Assembly: GCA_003559095.1 (NCBI GenBank)
Contig: PWMW01000404.1
Span: forward strand, 1-32,138
Length of the DNA: 32,138 nt
Direction: 5' to 3'
DNA from: Clostridiales bacterium
Lineage (GTDB): Bacteria; Bacillota; Limnochordia; Darwinibacteriales; B1SED10-159
Shown piece after piece: positions 16,747 to 23,987 of the stretch (its first letter is position 1; each line of letters begins with the position of its first letter). Position numbers and translations under genes: made by a program. Below the pieces are notes generated by a model. It was not told where the DNA came from. It made no database searches and saw only the letters and a program-made list of their open reading frames with translations.

Positions 16747-16771
16747 AACGACTTGGTGGTGGGTGTTTTGA

Positions 16772-16936
16772 TTTGATGATGAACTTGAGATTATTGGGGT
16801 CGTTGGAGAGAATCACAGAGTCATCAACACTAAAATGGATGACTACTTTGTATTGCCACGAAGTCAACCTGTTGATTTGGGAATAATTAAGGAGAAAATG
16901 CGAGGGCCAAAGCAGGTAAGATTTTTGAAGAAGTAA
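16772..16936 (+). pseudogene. Unrecognised reading-frame fragment before the antitoxin relic
   Basis: An open frame of 54 codons after the stop at 16769-16771, with no start codon near its left end. It ends in MRGPKQVRFLKK and a TAA. Its composition is protein-like (charged C-terminus, PRSQPVDLGIIKEKM). It overlaps the first 45 bases of the antitoxin frame. I do not recognise the family. It is probably the C-terminal remnant of a gene truncated when the toxin-antitoxin fragment arrived. Confidence 0.28.
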
Positions 16937-17172
16937 CCAACAGCGGTATCAAACTTGTGGTGAAGAACAATACGCCGACCTGTGTCCTGATTAACCCGGA
17001 CAAATACAAGGAGTTGATGGAAGTTGTGGAGAGTTACCAGCTGCTTGTGGAGGCAGAGCAACGTATGAAATCTGCGACACCATCGGAGTTTGTGAAGCAG
17101 GAAGATCTGATGAAAAAGCTGCAGATTAAGGAAGACGAGCTGGCTGGTGAGGATGTGGAGCTGGATGAATGA
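16891..17172 (+). pseudogene. Phd/YefM-type antitoxin, 5'-truncated
   Basis: The frame reads AKAGKIFEEVTNSGIKLVVK, then TPTCVLINPDKYKELMEVVE and an acidic tail. This is the body of a type II antitoxin of the Phd/YefM fold, whose usual N-terminus (about 10-15 residues before GKIFEEV) is missing. The only well-placed ATG (16898, after AAGGAG at 16889-16894) is in another frame and gives just 12 codons. The antitoxin could start at GTG 16957 (71 residues), but that loses the DNA-binding N-terminal strand and helix. The frame overlaps the start of the RelE-like fragment by 8 bases, the normal antitoxin-toxin coupling. I judge it a relic with a rearranged left end. Confidence 0.6.
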
Positions 17173-17350
17173 CCTGGTCGGAGGGTATTTGCAGGCGGCA
17201 GCTGATGACCTGGGCAAACTAGACAGATCTCAGCAGATACACGTACTCAAAGCCGTCAAGAACGTGGCGCAAAACCCACTGCCTAACTATGAAGGTGGCT
17301 ATGGTGAACCGCTCAGTAACCAATCTACATCCAAACTGGCTGGTTACTGA
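17165..17350 (+). pseudogene. RelE/ParE-type toxin, truncated
   Basis: ATG at 17165 overlaps the antitoxin stop. The frame has LQAAADDLGKLDRSQQIHVL followed by AVKNVAQNPLPNYEGGYGEP, matching the first two thirds of RelE-family mRNA interferases. It stops at 17348-17350 after 61 residues, where the family would continue with the strand and helix carrying catalytic Arg/Tyr residues. The bases after the stop contain a possible frame-shifted echo (QFRSPIGL), so the 3' end seems to have decayed by small changes. With its antitoxin also truncated, it is unlikely to be an active toxin. Confidence 0.6.
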
Positions 17351-17564
17351 CCAGTTCCGCTCGCCGATAGGGCTCCCTTTGAGGGGATTTCCGCCAACTG
17401 AATGAGCAGATTGCTTGCCTAATGACTCCTTGGCAGGGCTTTACTACCGGACGATGAGAAGATGTCGACATTGTCATGCTCCGCAATAATTGGTTTTCTT
17501 GGTTCAAATGGTTACCCTTGGGACTTCAATAGTCGAAGCGGCGATGGCCCTTCCCACAGAGAGG

Positions 17565-17900
17565 TCAGAGAAGTGCTGAAAGTTTCGCGATTACCTCATT
17601 TAGTTGTTTGGTGGGGATTGCACAGACATACTTTGCCCTACGAGCTTTCCAGTCTAGGCTTTTTACATGATCAGAAAGCACTACCCCTGTGATCTCCATA
17701 GACTGTGGTAGAAGGACCTCAAAAGGGTAGCCCTTTGATTGGGACGTGATTGGGCAAAAAATAGCAAGGCCAACTTTTTCGTTGTACTCTAGAGGCGATA
17801 TACATAGAGCCGGTCTATGCCCAGATTGTTCATGTCCAGCTTGCGGAGAAAACTCAAGCCATACAACATCACCCTTAGCGGGAACGTATGACTCTGACAT
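17565..17900 (-). CDS. mazF: MazF/PemK-family mRNA interferase toxin
   Basis: A 111-residue type II toxin that cleaves mRNA at short sequences when free of MazE. The family elements are GDVVWLEFSPQAGHEQSGHRPALC (residues quoted in two parts: GDVVWLEFSPQAG and HEQSGHRPALC), FCPITSQSKGYPFEV, and GVVLSDHVKSLDWKARRAKYV. The beta1-beta2 loop Arg/His residues and the conserved Thr/Ser and Asp are present. I chose ATG at 17900, whose first base is shared with the mazE stop (TAATG). A TTG two codons upstream is possible. Length matches MazF proteins and no stop or frame break is visible, so the pair looks functional. The segment is more AT-rich than the flanking housekeeping genes, suggesting acquisition. 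Confidence 0.9.
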   Translation of the reverse strand: MSESYVPAKGDVVWLEFSPQAGHEQSGHRPALCISPLEYNEKVGLAIFCPITSQSKGYPFEVLLPQSMEITGVVLSDHVKSLDWKARRAKYVCAIPTKQLNEVIAKLSALL

Positions 17901-18142
17901 TACCAAATCTCTTTTCCTGTAGGCTTGTCACTAAGGTATTCTTTGTGAAGATTGCTTTCCTTCACTTCAGATATCAAGGTTTTGAGATCATAATTTTCTT
18001 GTTGTATTGGTTCGATAATTAACTTGCCATCATCGATAGAGAGATCTACAAATGCGCCTAGCTTTATGGAAGTTTGCTCTGCGAACGGTTTTGGTATTCT
18101 AAGGGCCATGCTGTTACCCCACTTCTGAACCTTTACACGCAT
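17900..18142 (-). CDS. mazE: MazE/AbrB-type antitoxin
   Basis: An 80-residue antitoxin. The N-terminal swapped-hairpin DNA-binding domain reads MRVKVQKWGNSMALRIPKPF, then FVDLSIDDGKLIIEPI. The acidic C-terminal tail that wraps MazF follows. ATG at 18142 has a perfect AAGGAGG (18151-18157) 8 bases upstream; longer in-frame extensions to 18205 run through the promoter and are rejected. It is first in a two-gene operon with mazF, overlapping by one base. A promoter and a perfect palindrome around the predicted start site fit autorepression by the MazE-MazF complex. Confidence 0.9.
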   Translation of the reverse strand: MRVKVQKWGNSMALRIPKPFAEQTSIKLGAFVDLSIDDGKLIIEPIQQENYDLKTLISEVKESNLHKEYLSDKPTGKEIW

Positions 18143-18160
18143 ATTAGCGGCCTCCTTCTG

Positions 18161-18174
18161 ATTGTATCTACAAT
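18161..18174 (-). promoter_or_regulatory. Palindrome at the mazEF start site, candidate operator
   Basis: ATTGTATCTACAAT is a perfect 6+2+6 inverted repeat sitting 2 bases downstream of the -10 box and over the predicted transcription start. MazE-type antitoxins typically repress their own promoters at such dyads, but binding is inferred. Confidence 0.5.
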
Positions 18175-18175
18175 G

Positions 18176-18205
18176 ATTATACATGAATAGGCCTGCATGA
18201 GTCAA
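18176..18205 (-). promoter_or_regulatory. Promoter of mazEF
   Basis: On the minus strand TTGACT (18205-18200), an 18-base spacer and TATAAT (18181-18176), a perfect -10. The predicted start is near 18169, inside the palindrome at 18161-18174. Confidence 0.75.
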
Positions 18206-18298
18206 TACTAACTATCGGAGACTGGCAGATAATCCCGTGAAAGAGGGCTCGCCTAACTAATCGTCATACAAACGGCAAGCTAACTAGCTTGTTCATCT

Positions 18299-18358
18299 AC
18301 TACAGCCATCCATCCTACACACTCCATGCACATTGAGACTGTGGTAGTGCTGAGCGAA
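18299..18358 (+). pseudogene. Possible relic of a second RlmD-type methyltransferase C-terminus
   Basis: One plus-strand frame reads HSMHIETVVVLSEF (about 18320-18361). This resembles the usual last residues of RumA/RlmD proteins (PHT-x-HIETVVLLS), including the Glu-Thr-Val-Val that the intact gene upstream has as ECVV. No convincing protein similarity continues on either side. It may be the displaced 3' end of a former gene or of a duplicate. The match is short and could be chance. Confidence 0.3.
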
Positions 18359-18669
18359 TTTTGGCTGGGGTTTTGTCGGTGAGATAGAATAAAGTCGGGT
18401 GAAGACGTTGGTGATTTGGTATGGGGACTATATTGCGTGAAATAGGGGACAAAGGTGGGATGAGTAACTGGGATGTTATACAGCGTTGGTTGGCACTGGT
18501 GCGCCCCTTTAGCGGTGTCTACCTCGCCCAGAGATTTCAGTTTCTGGGTCCAATGTCTAGGAACCCAAACAAAGGATTTGGAGCTAGCCCCTCGCGGCTT
18601 CGTTTTGCGGTGAGTTGACAAGCGTAGTGGTTTCGGGTAGGCGGGCTGTGTGACGGTCAGAATTCCTCA

Positions 18670-18831
18670 ATGCTGAGCAACTGCCTGTTCAAGCTGGAAT
18701 GTGAACGCGAAATGGTGAACATTGATGGTGTCACTGATGCAACATACGATTCTCTGGCTCGGACTGCTTGGGACATGGTCGTGATCTTGCCTGTCGATAG
18801 TGTTTGCCCTGGAAAACGGCTCTCACCGTGA
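18670..18831 (+). pseudogene. Small frame resembling an FMN-binding domain C-terminus
   Basis: ATG at 18670 opens 53 codons. The middle (NIDGVTDATYDSLARTAW) resembles the FMN-binding domain motif of NosR/RnfG-type and flavocytochrome proteins, where a D-x-V-[ST]-G-A-T-x-[ST]-S sequence carries covalent FMN on Thr. Here the Gly of S/T-G-A-T is Asp, and the domain is far too short. There is no good ribosome site. It is probably a remnant if the resemblance is real. The flavoprotein encoded at 26949 lacks exactly this kind of domain. Confidence 0.3.
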
Positions 18832-18914
18832 GGGGGCTCATTTCAAGCGTAGCATTGGCTCAGTTCGACCGTATTGATGGCTTCTTGCAGCCGAAATGTG
18901 CATGCGGGTCAGCA

Positions 18915-18943
18915 TTGACAAGAGTCGCAGATTTCTTTACACT
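18915..18943 (+). promoter_or_regulatory. Promoter of the ileS T-box leader
   Basis: TTGACA (18915-18920), 17-base spacer, TACACT (18938-18943). The predicted start near 18950 places a perfect hairpin at the extreme 5' end of the transcript, ahead of T-box Stem I. Confidence 0.65.
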
Positions 18944-18952
18944 TAGACCATA

Positions 18953-18973
18953 GCAATGGGCTGAGCCCATTGC
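18953..18973 (+). other. Perfect 9-bp hairpin at the 5' end of the T-box transcript
   Basis: GCAATGGGC (18953-18961), loop TGA, GCCCATTGC (18965-18973). It lies between the predicted start site and Stem I and is not a standard T-box element. It has no T-tract. It could protect the 5' end or be a protein site; this is inference. Confidence 0.6.
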
Positions 18974-19212
18974 ACAACTGCATACAGCAGAAGACAACGC
19001 TATGACAGGGAAAGTAGCTGCAGTTCTAGGCCCAGCGAGTTGGGGATGGTGGAAGCCCAATCCAATGAACTTCAGTGAAGATCCCCCTAGAGCGGCAGAC
19101 CGAAATTTGAGTAGGCTCTGACGGCATCCTCCGTTACCAGGGTGGCATATGGATGTTTCGTATGCTCAGAGATGGCACGCGCCGGCGTGCAAATCAGGTG
19201 GTACCGCGAATG

Positions 19213-19246
19213 GCCCTTTCGTCCTGTTGGGATGAAGGGCTTTTTT
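19213..19246 (+). terminator. T-box regulated terminator
   Basis: GCCCTTTCGTCC (19213-19224) pairs with GGATGAAGGGC (19230-19240) with one bulged T, followed by six T. The 5' arm includes the TTTCGTCC sequence that pairs with the T-box core in the antitermination state. Confidence 0.88.
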
Positions 19247-19303
19247 GGTCGGGCAGGAAGGCTGTTGGGCAGAGAATGCAAGAAAGAGATAGGGGTGGTA
19301 GCG

Positions 19304-22300
19304 ATGTACCGGGAGGTCTCGTCAAAGACCAATTATTCTCAGATGGAAAAGGAAATCCTCAAGTTCTGGGAGCAGGAGCACATTTTCCAAAAAAGCATCG
19401 ATCGCCGGGCTGGAGCAGAGCCGTTTACTTTCTACGACGGCCCGCCCACGGCCAATGGAAAGCCGCACATCGGACATATCCTTACCCGCGCCATCAAAGA
19501 TATTATTCCCCGCTATCGGACGATGAAAGGGTACCAAGTACTTCGTAAGGCTGGCTGGGATACCCATGGTCTGCCTGTGGAGCTGGAAGTTGAAAGAAGT
19601 TTGGGTATCGACGGCAAGGCCGAAATCGAAGCCTACGGCGTCGAGTCATTCATCGAAAAATGCAAAGACAGCGTCTGGCGCTATGAACAGGAGTGGAAAA
19701 CTGTCAGTGAGCGCGTCGGTTTCTGGGCCGATATGGAAAGTCCCTATGTGACCTACCACAACGACTATATCGAGTCAGTGTGGTGGGCTTTGAAGAAGAT
19801 TTGGGAGCAGGATTTGATCTACAAGGGCCACAAAGTTATCCCTTACTGTACACGCTGCGGAACGGGATTGTCCAGTCACGAAGTGGCCCAAGGCTATCAG
19901 GAGATCACCGATCCTTCAATCTTTGTGAAATGCAGATTGAAAGGGACAGAAAACACGTACTTCCTCATCTGGACAACCACTCCGTGGACGCTTCCCTCCA
20001 ATGTGGCATTGACGGTACACCCCCGCGAAACCTATGCCAAAGTGAACTATCAAGGCCAAGAGCTGATCATGGCTGAAGCTCTGGTAGAGTCCGTTCTGGG
20101 CAAGGGCGCCACAGTGTTAGGGCGCTGGCTGGGGCAAGAGCTGAGCGGAATGGAATATGAACCGCTCTTTGATTTTGCCGAACCCGAGAAAAACGCCTAT
20201 ACCGTCGTAACGGATGAATTTGTTACGCTGACCGATGGGTCGGGCATTGTCCACACGGCACCAGCCTTTGGCGAAGACGATGCCAGGGTTGGCCACGTCT
20301 ACGATCTGCCCTTTGTGCAGCTGGTTGATGACCAGGGCCTCTTTGTGGAAGCCGTAACGCCTTGGGCGGGGCAGTTTGTCAAAGACGCTGACCCAGCCAT
20401 TGTGGAGAACCTCAGAGAACGCGACTTACTACTTAGAGTGGAGGACTATGAGCACTCCTATCCGTTTTGCTGGCGCTGCGACACGCCTCTTATTTACTAT
20501 GCACGCAACACATGGTTTATCCGCATGACCGAGGTGCGAGACCGCTTGCTGAAGAACAACAATCAGATCCGGTGGCTGCCAGAGAACATCCGCGAAGGCC
20601 GGTTTGGGAAATTCCTGGAAAACGTCGTCGATTGGAGCTTGAGCCGCGAGCGCTACTGGGGAACTCCGCTGCCGATCTGGGAGTGCGGCTGTGGATACCG
20701 CCACATGGTCGGGAGCTTGACTGAACTGTATCAGTTGGGCACAGACGTTCCTGTTGACATGGAACTGCACAAACCGCATATCGATCAAGTTTGTCTGACC
20801 TGCCCCCAGTGCAGTGGGTCGATGAAGCGAGTTCCGGAAGTGATCGACTGCTGGTTCGATGCGGGTTCTATGCCCTTTGCCCAGTGGCATTACCCATTTG
20901 AGAACGAAACGATCTTCACTAACAATTTTCCGGCAGACTTTATCAGCGAAGCCGTGGACCAAACGCGAGGATGGTTCTATACGCTCTTAGCCATCTCTAC
21001 CCTGCTCTTTGACGAACCTGCCTATCGCAACTGCATCGTTCTCGGCCATGTACAAGACAAACATGGTCAGAAAATGAGTAAGCACAAGGGCAATGTGGTT
21101 GATCCCCTTCCCGTCATCGAACGCCAAGGCGCCGATGCAGTCCGCTGGTATTTCTACTCGGCATCTGCCCCGTGGCTGCCGAGTCGCTTCTCAGATGATC
21201 TGGTGGCGGAAGGGCAGCGGAAGTTCATGGGCACGTTGTGGAACGTCTATGCGTTCTTTGTTCTCTATGCCAATATTGACCATTTCCATCCCCAGAAGCA
21301 CCAGGGATCACCCTTTGGCGAGCTTCCTATTCTGGACCGCTGGATTCTTTCGCAGACATCCACCCTAGTTTCTACGGTTGACGGCCATTTGGCCAATTAT
21401 CGGATCACCGAGGCGGCGCGCACCTCAGCGCACTTTGTGGAGCAACTGAGCAACTGGTACGTCCGCCGCAGCCGTGAACGTTTTTGGGAAAAAGGCATGG
21501 AACAGGACAAAATCAATGCCTACAGCACGCTCTATACGGTTTTGACCACGGTCGCTAAGGTACTGGCGCCTTTCGTCCCGTTCTTAGCCGAAGAGATGTA
21601 CCAAAACCTCGTGCGAACTGTTTCCAAAAACGCCGAAGAGAGTATTCATCTCTGTCTGTATCCGGAACCGGAAGTGTCCCATGTCGACTCGAAGCTAGAA
21701 AAGGATATGGACGTCCTGCTGGACATTGTGGCCGCTGGACGGGCCTGCCGCAGTCAAGCCAACATCAAAGTTCGGCAGCCGCTGCGAAGGATGTATGTGA
21801 AGGCACAACAGCCGCTGCCAGAAGACTACCATAATGTGGTCAAAGAAGAACTAAATGTCAAATCGTTACAGTTCGTCGATGGCACCGAAGATTTTTATGA
21901 GTACCAGGTCAAAGCGAACTTTCCGCAGCTGGGTCCGAAGTTCGGCAGGCTCGTGCCGAGCATCGCGCAGGCTCTAAGCCAATTGTCCAGTGAAGAAGCT
22001 GCAGCACTGCAGGATCAGAAGCAGATACAATTGGACGTAAACGGTCAGCCGCTCTGCCTCGACAGGGATGACTTGGACATCCAGGTCATAGCGCAAGAAG
22101 GATATAGTGTTGTTATGGCAGGTCCGCTGCAGGTGGTCTTGGAGACAGCCCTCGATGACGAGTTGGTCGAAGAAGGTTTTGTCCGGGAACTGGTCAGCAA
22201 GATCCAGACCATGCGCAAAGAAGCCGGTTTCGCCGTTCAGGATCATATCCGTGTCTACCACCAAGGCAGTGACCGTCTGGCCGGTGTGTTGGAACGGAAC

Positions 22301-22420
22301 CGCCAAGCGATTATGGATGAAGTGCTCGCAGAAGACATCTCTGCCTCGCAGCCGCAGGGCTTCATCAAAGAGTGGAATATCAATGGCCAGCCTGTTGAGT
22401 TGGGTGTCGAAAAGCTGTGA
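19304..22420 (+). CDS. ileS: Isoleucyl-tRNA synthetase, long form
   Basis: Class I synthetase, 1038 residues, with the HIGH motif in GKPHIGHILTRAIKD and the KMSK loop in GQKMSKHKGNVVDP. The CP1 editing domain lies between (WTTTPWTLPSNVAL, then HTAPAFGEDDA). Zinc-type cysteine pairs occur at YCTRCG and in the CLTCPQC region. The length and the absence of a B. subtilis-type C-terminal zinc domain place it with the eukaryote-like IleS2 group, which tends to be mupirocin-insensitive; that is inference from size and motifs. The ATG at 19304 follows AGGGGTGG by about 6 bases. The open frame extends back to 19142 through the T-box, which is not coding. Expression is under the tRNA-Ile T-box. No clear terminator follows. 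Confidence 0.96.
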   Translation: MYREVSSKTNYSQMEKEILKFWEQEHIFQKSIDRRAGAEPFTFYDGPPTANGKPHIGHILTRAIKDIIPRYRTMKGYQVLRKAGWDTHGLPVELEVERSLGIDGKAEIEAYGVESFIEKCKDSVWRYEQEWKTVSERVGFWADMESPYVTYHNDYIESVWWALKKIWEQDLIYKGHKVIPYCTRCGTGLSSHEVAQGYQEITDPSIFVKCRLKGTENTYFLIWTTTPWTLPSNVALTVHPRETYAKVNYQGQELIMAEALVESVLGKGATVLGRWLGQELSGMEYEPLFDFAEPEKNAYTVVTDEFVTLTDGSGIVHTAPAFGEDDARVGHVYDLPFVQLVDDQGLFVEAVTPWAGQFVKDADPAIVENLRERDLLLRVEDYEHSYPFCWRCDTPLIYYARNTWFIRMTEVRDRLLKNNNQIRWLPENIREGRFGKFLENVVDWSLSRERYWGTPLPIWECGCGYRHMVGSLTELYQLGTDVPVDMELHKPHIDQVCLTCPQCSGSMKRVPEVIDCWFDAGSMPFAQWHYPFENETIFTNNFPADFISEAVDQTRGWFYTLLAISTLLFDEPAYRNCIVLGHVQDKHGQKMSKHKGNVVDPLPVIERQGADAVRWYFYSASAPWLPSRFSDDLVAEGQRKFMGTLWNVYAFFVLYANIDHFHPQKHQGSPFGELPILDRWILSQTSTLVSTVDGHLANYRITEAARTSAHFVEQLSNWYVRRSRERFWEKGMEQDKINAYSTLYTVLTTVAKVLAPFVPFLAEEMYQNLVRTVSKNAEESIHLCLYPEPEVSHVDSKLEKDMDVLLDIVAAGRACRSQANIKVRQPLRRMYVKAQQPLPEDYHNVVKEELNVKSLQFVDGTEDFYEYQVKANFPQLGPKFGRLVPSIAQALSQLSSEEAAALQDQKQIQLDVNGQPLCLDRDDLDIQVIAQEGYSVVMAGPLQVVLETALDDELVEEGFVRELVSKIQTMRKEAGFAVQDHIRVYHQGSDRLAGVLERNRQAIMDEVLAEDISASQPQGFIKEWNINGQPVELGVEKL

Positions 22421-22841
22421 AAGAAAAGGAAATCTTCCCACTGAGGAAACCGAGTCCAGACTGCCATATGGGGCCATTTACGCACTTGTTCCGACAAACA
22501 TCACAGTTGAGTAGTAGTCGTTTTCGACTGAGTCGAACAAGGAAGAAAACTAGGGCTGGAGTCTTGCGGTTGCCATAGGCCAGATATCATCAGAAGGTCC
22601 AGCCGCAGAGTCTGCTATGTCGCAGGCTTAATCCGAGATCGTCGGCTCGTTGTTCCGGTAAAAATCAGGACACGCATTCAGTCTCCTGCCAGACGACTTT
22701 GGCTTGGAGTGACAGGGCCGAAGCTTAGCGTTGCTATTGGGCCCCTTAGAAGCCTTGAAGATAATCCTTGTGTGGCGTGCCGAAACAGCGATCTCACCGA
22801 GGGTTTTCTGGGCTCGGCATCCCACCAAGGCCATCGATGCT
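22421..22841. other. Non-coding interval after ileS
   Basis: About 420 bases without a recognisable gene. One perfect small hairpin, TTCGAC-TGA-GTCGAA (22523-22537), is present without a T-tract. A minus-strand frame of 68 codons (22628-22834) has no ribosome site and no family I recognise. No tRNA, terminator or promoter of quality is visible. Confidence 0.45.
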
Positions 22842-22991
22842 ATGTTTGAGATACGCGTAGACCCCGATGATGATTATCGGGATCTGATTGTGGAAGTAAC
22901 AGTTAGGAAGAACAATGGAGATCGGGAAACCCTAAGTTTCAGTTCGGTAAATGTTCGACAAGGAATGGGTATGATCCGTTTTGTAGATTAG
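22842..22991 (+). CDS. Small hypothetical protein or gene fragment
   Basis: ATG at 22842 opens 49 codons with credible protein composition: MFEIRVDPDDDYRDLIVEV, then SSVNVRQGMGMIRFVD. The alternation of hydrophobic and charged residues suggests beta strands. The frame extends upstream to ATG 22731, but that part looks unlike protein. The ribosome site is weak (AAGG at about 22827). I recognise no family. It may be the C-terminal remnant of a longer protein, given the decayed surroundings. Confidence 0.35.
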   Translation: MFEIRVDPDDDYRDLIVEVTVRKNNGDRETLSFSSVNVRQGMGMIRFVD

Positions 22992-23126
22992 TGCAGCACA
23001 TCATTTCGGAAAGAAGCGGCCCTTGCTTTATGCCGAAATGAGCACACACCCCTTCCTCAGCATCGACAGAGGTGCCGCGTTTCTGTGGAAATCTCCCATG
23101 GCTTCCAAGCCATTGATTCATGTACG

Positions 23127-23300
23127 GTACGTCTAAAGAGTCACTATTGGGCTGCACTGAGCGCCTATGGTCACAGTAACGGAGTCACCTATGGCTATGT
23201 GAAGAACCTGCAGTTGATGATGCAAGCCGTGTACGGTCGTGTATCGCACCAACGCTCGGCTCAGAGGGTCGTCTTTCTAACTGGGCGCATCCTAAAGGAA
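23127..23300 (+). pseudogene. Relic of an ISL3-like transposase C-terminus
   Basis: In the frame that runs into the YdeI-family gene, the codons read HSNGVTYGYVKNLQLMMQAV, then YGRVSHQRSAQRVVFLTG. This is the shape of the conserved C-terminal motif of ISL3-type DDE transposases (YSN-G-x-x-E-G-x-x-N-(K/R)-(L/I)-K, then MYGRA-F-x-L-L-R-x-R-V-L). The catalytic Glu of T-E-G is Tyr here (VTYGY), and nothing upstream encodes the rest. It is a decayed insertion-sequence fragment. The match is by eye. Confidence 0.5.
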
Positions 23301-23309
23301 GGGGTTGTT

Positions 23310-23885
23310 GTGACTGTGCGAGCTGATGTTCCTGAACTTTCGTTCCCTTTTCGCAGCCTTTTTCGCACATGGCTTCGGGAAAATGCCGAAACGAGCGACG
23401 GCGTTTGGCTGGTTTTCGGCAAAACTAAGGCTGTCATCACTCTATCTGCCAACGAAGCTCTGGAAGAAGCACTGTGCTTTGGGTGGATCGACGGCCAGAT
23501 GAGGAGCATCGACAATACCAAATATCTGAAATACTTCTCGCGACGTCGTCCAAAAAGCCGCTGGTCGGAAAAAAACAAGAAAATTGTGGAGATGCTGCGG
23601 ACAAAGGGCTTGTTAACGGAGTTCGGCGAACGTGCCATACAGGCTGCCAAGGAAAACGGCACATGGGATGCCGCTAAAAGTGAGCGAATCTCTGATGAAC
23701 ACGTCGCGGTTTTGGCCCGCAAGTTAACTGGCATGTCTCCCGCATATGAGAACTTCAGCAGTATGTCACCGTCGGTTCGACTCACATACACCCGCAGATA
23801 CTTTTCCTTTAAGACGGAGGAAGCTCGCCAGCGGGACTTCGAGAAGATCGTCGAGCGTCTCAATCAGAACCTTAAACCTATGTAG
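23310..23885 (+). CDS. YdeI/OmpD-associated family protein (COG4430)
   Basis: A 191-residue protein of the YdeI family. The recognisable core is FRTWLRENAETSDGVWLVF, then ALCFGWIDGQMRSID, RRRPKSRWSEKN and GLLTEFGERAIQAAKENGTW. Family members have been tied to bacteriocin or peptide tolerance, but the biochemical role is unknown. I chose GTG at 23310 after AAGGAAGGGG (23295-23304), giving a start just before the conserved PELSFPFRSLFRTWL region. The frame continues upstream to 23085 but enters the transposase relic. It stands alone between a transposon remnant and a hairpin-rich region, suggesting lateral acquisition. Confidence 0.85.
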   Translation: MTVRADVPELSFPFRSLFRTWLRENAETSDGVWLVFGKTKAVITLSANEALEEALCFGWIDGQMRSIDNTKYLKYFSRRRPKSRWSEKNKKIVEMLRTKGLLTEFGERAIQAAKENGTWDAAKSERISDEHVAVLARKLTGMSPAYENFSSMSPSVRLTYTRRYFSFKTEEARQRDFEKIVERLNQNLKPM

Positions 23886-23909
23886 TCTGTTTGGGGTCTT
23901 GCCAGGAAG

Positions 23910-23931
23910 CCACGGGCCTGGAAGCCTGTGG
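23910..23931 (+). other. GC-rich hairpin downstream of the YdeI-family gene
   Basis: CCACGGGC (23910-23917) and GCCTGTGG (23924-23931) form an 8-bp stem with one G-U pair. No T-tract follows. It is the first of four hairpins within 260 bases. Confidence 0.5.
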
Positions 23932-23987
23932 GAGGGCGTATCACGGTGTATGGGGAAGCGTCTGCGATCCTTGGAAAACTCGGGGCA

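Larger units (their letters stand above)
18206..18914. other. Gene-poor interval between mazEF and the ileS leader
   Basis: About 700 bases with no intact gene. Apart from the mazEF -35 box at the left edge and the two short protein relics listed separately, I see only reading frames without ribosome sites or recognisable composition. A 66-codon frame at 18421-18618 looks like chance. The interval is best read as decayed accessory DNA. Confidence 0.5.
18950..19247 (+). promoter_or_regulatory. T-box riboswitch, isoleucine-specific, controlling ileS
   Basis: Leader RNA that senses uncharged tRNA-Ile and antiterminates. Stem I runs from about 18999: the AGTA of the specifier (E-) loop is at about 19012-19015, CTGCAGTTC (19018-19026) pairs with GAACTTCAG (19067-19075), and the distal part holds GCGAG and the GGTGG-A loop. 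The specifier after GTGAAG is ATC (19081-19083), an isoleucine codon, matching the downstream gene. The T-box core AGGTGGTACCGCG (19196-19208) carries the tRNA-acceptor bulge; it lacks one G of the usual AGGGTGG. The terminator at 19213-19246 competes with the antiterminator. Boundaries of Stem I base and of Stems II/III are approximate. Confidence 0.92.

Noticed and set aside
18421-18618. Plus-strand frame of 65 codons between mazEF and ileS
   Set aside because: No ribosome site, no recognisable motif, and composition like non-coding DNA.
19142-19303. In-frame N-terminal extension of ileS from 19142
   Set aside because: It translates the T-box core and terminator; the ATG at 19304 has a ribosome site and matches the family N-terminus.
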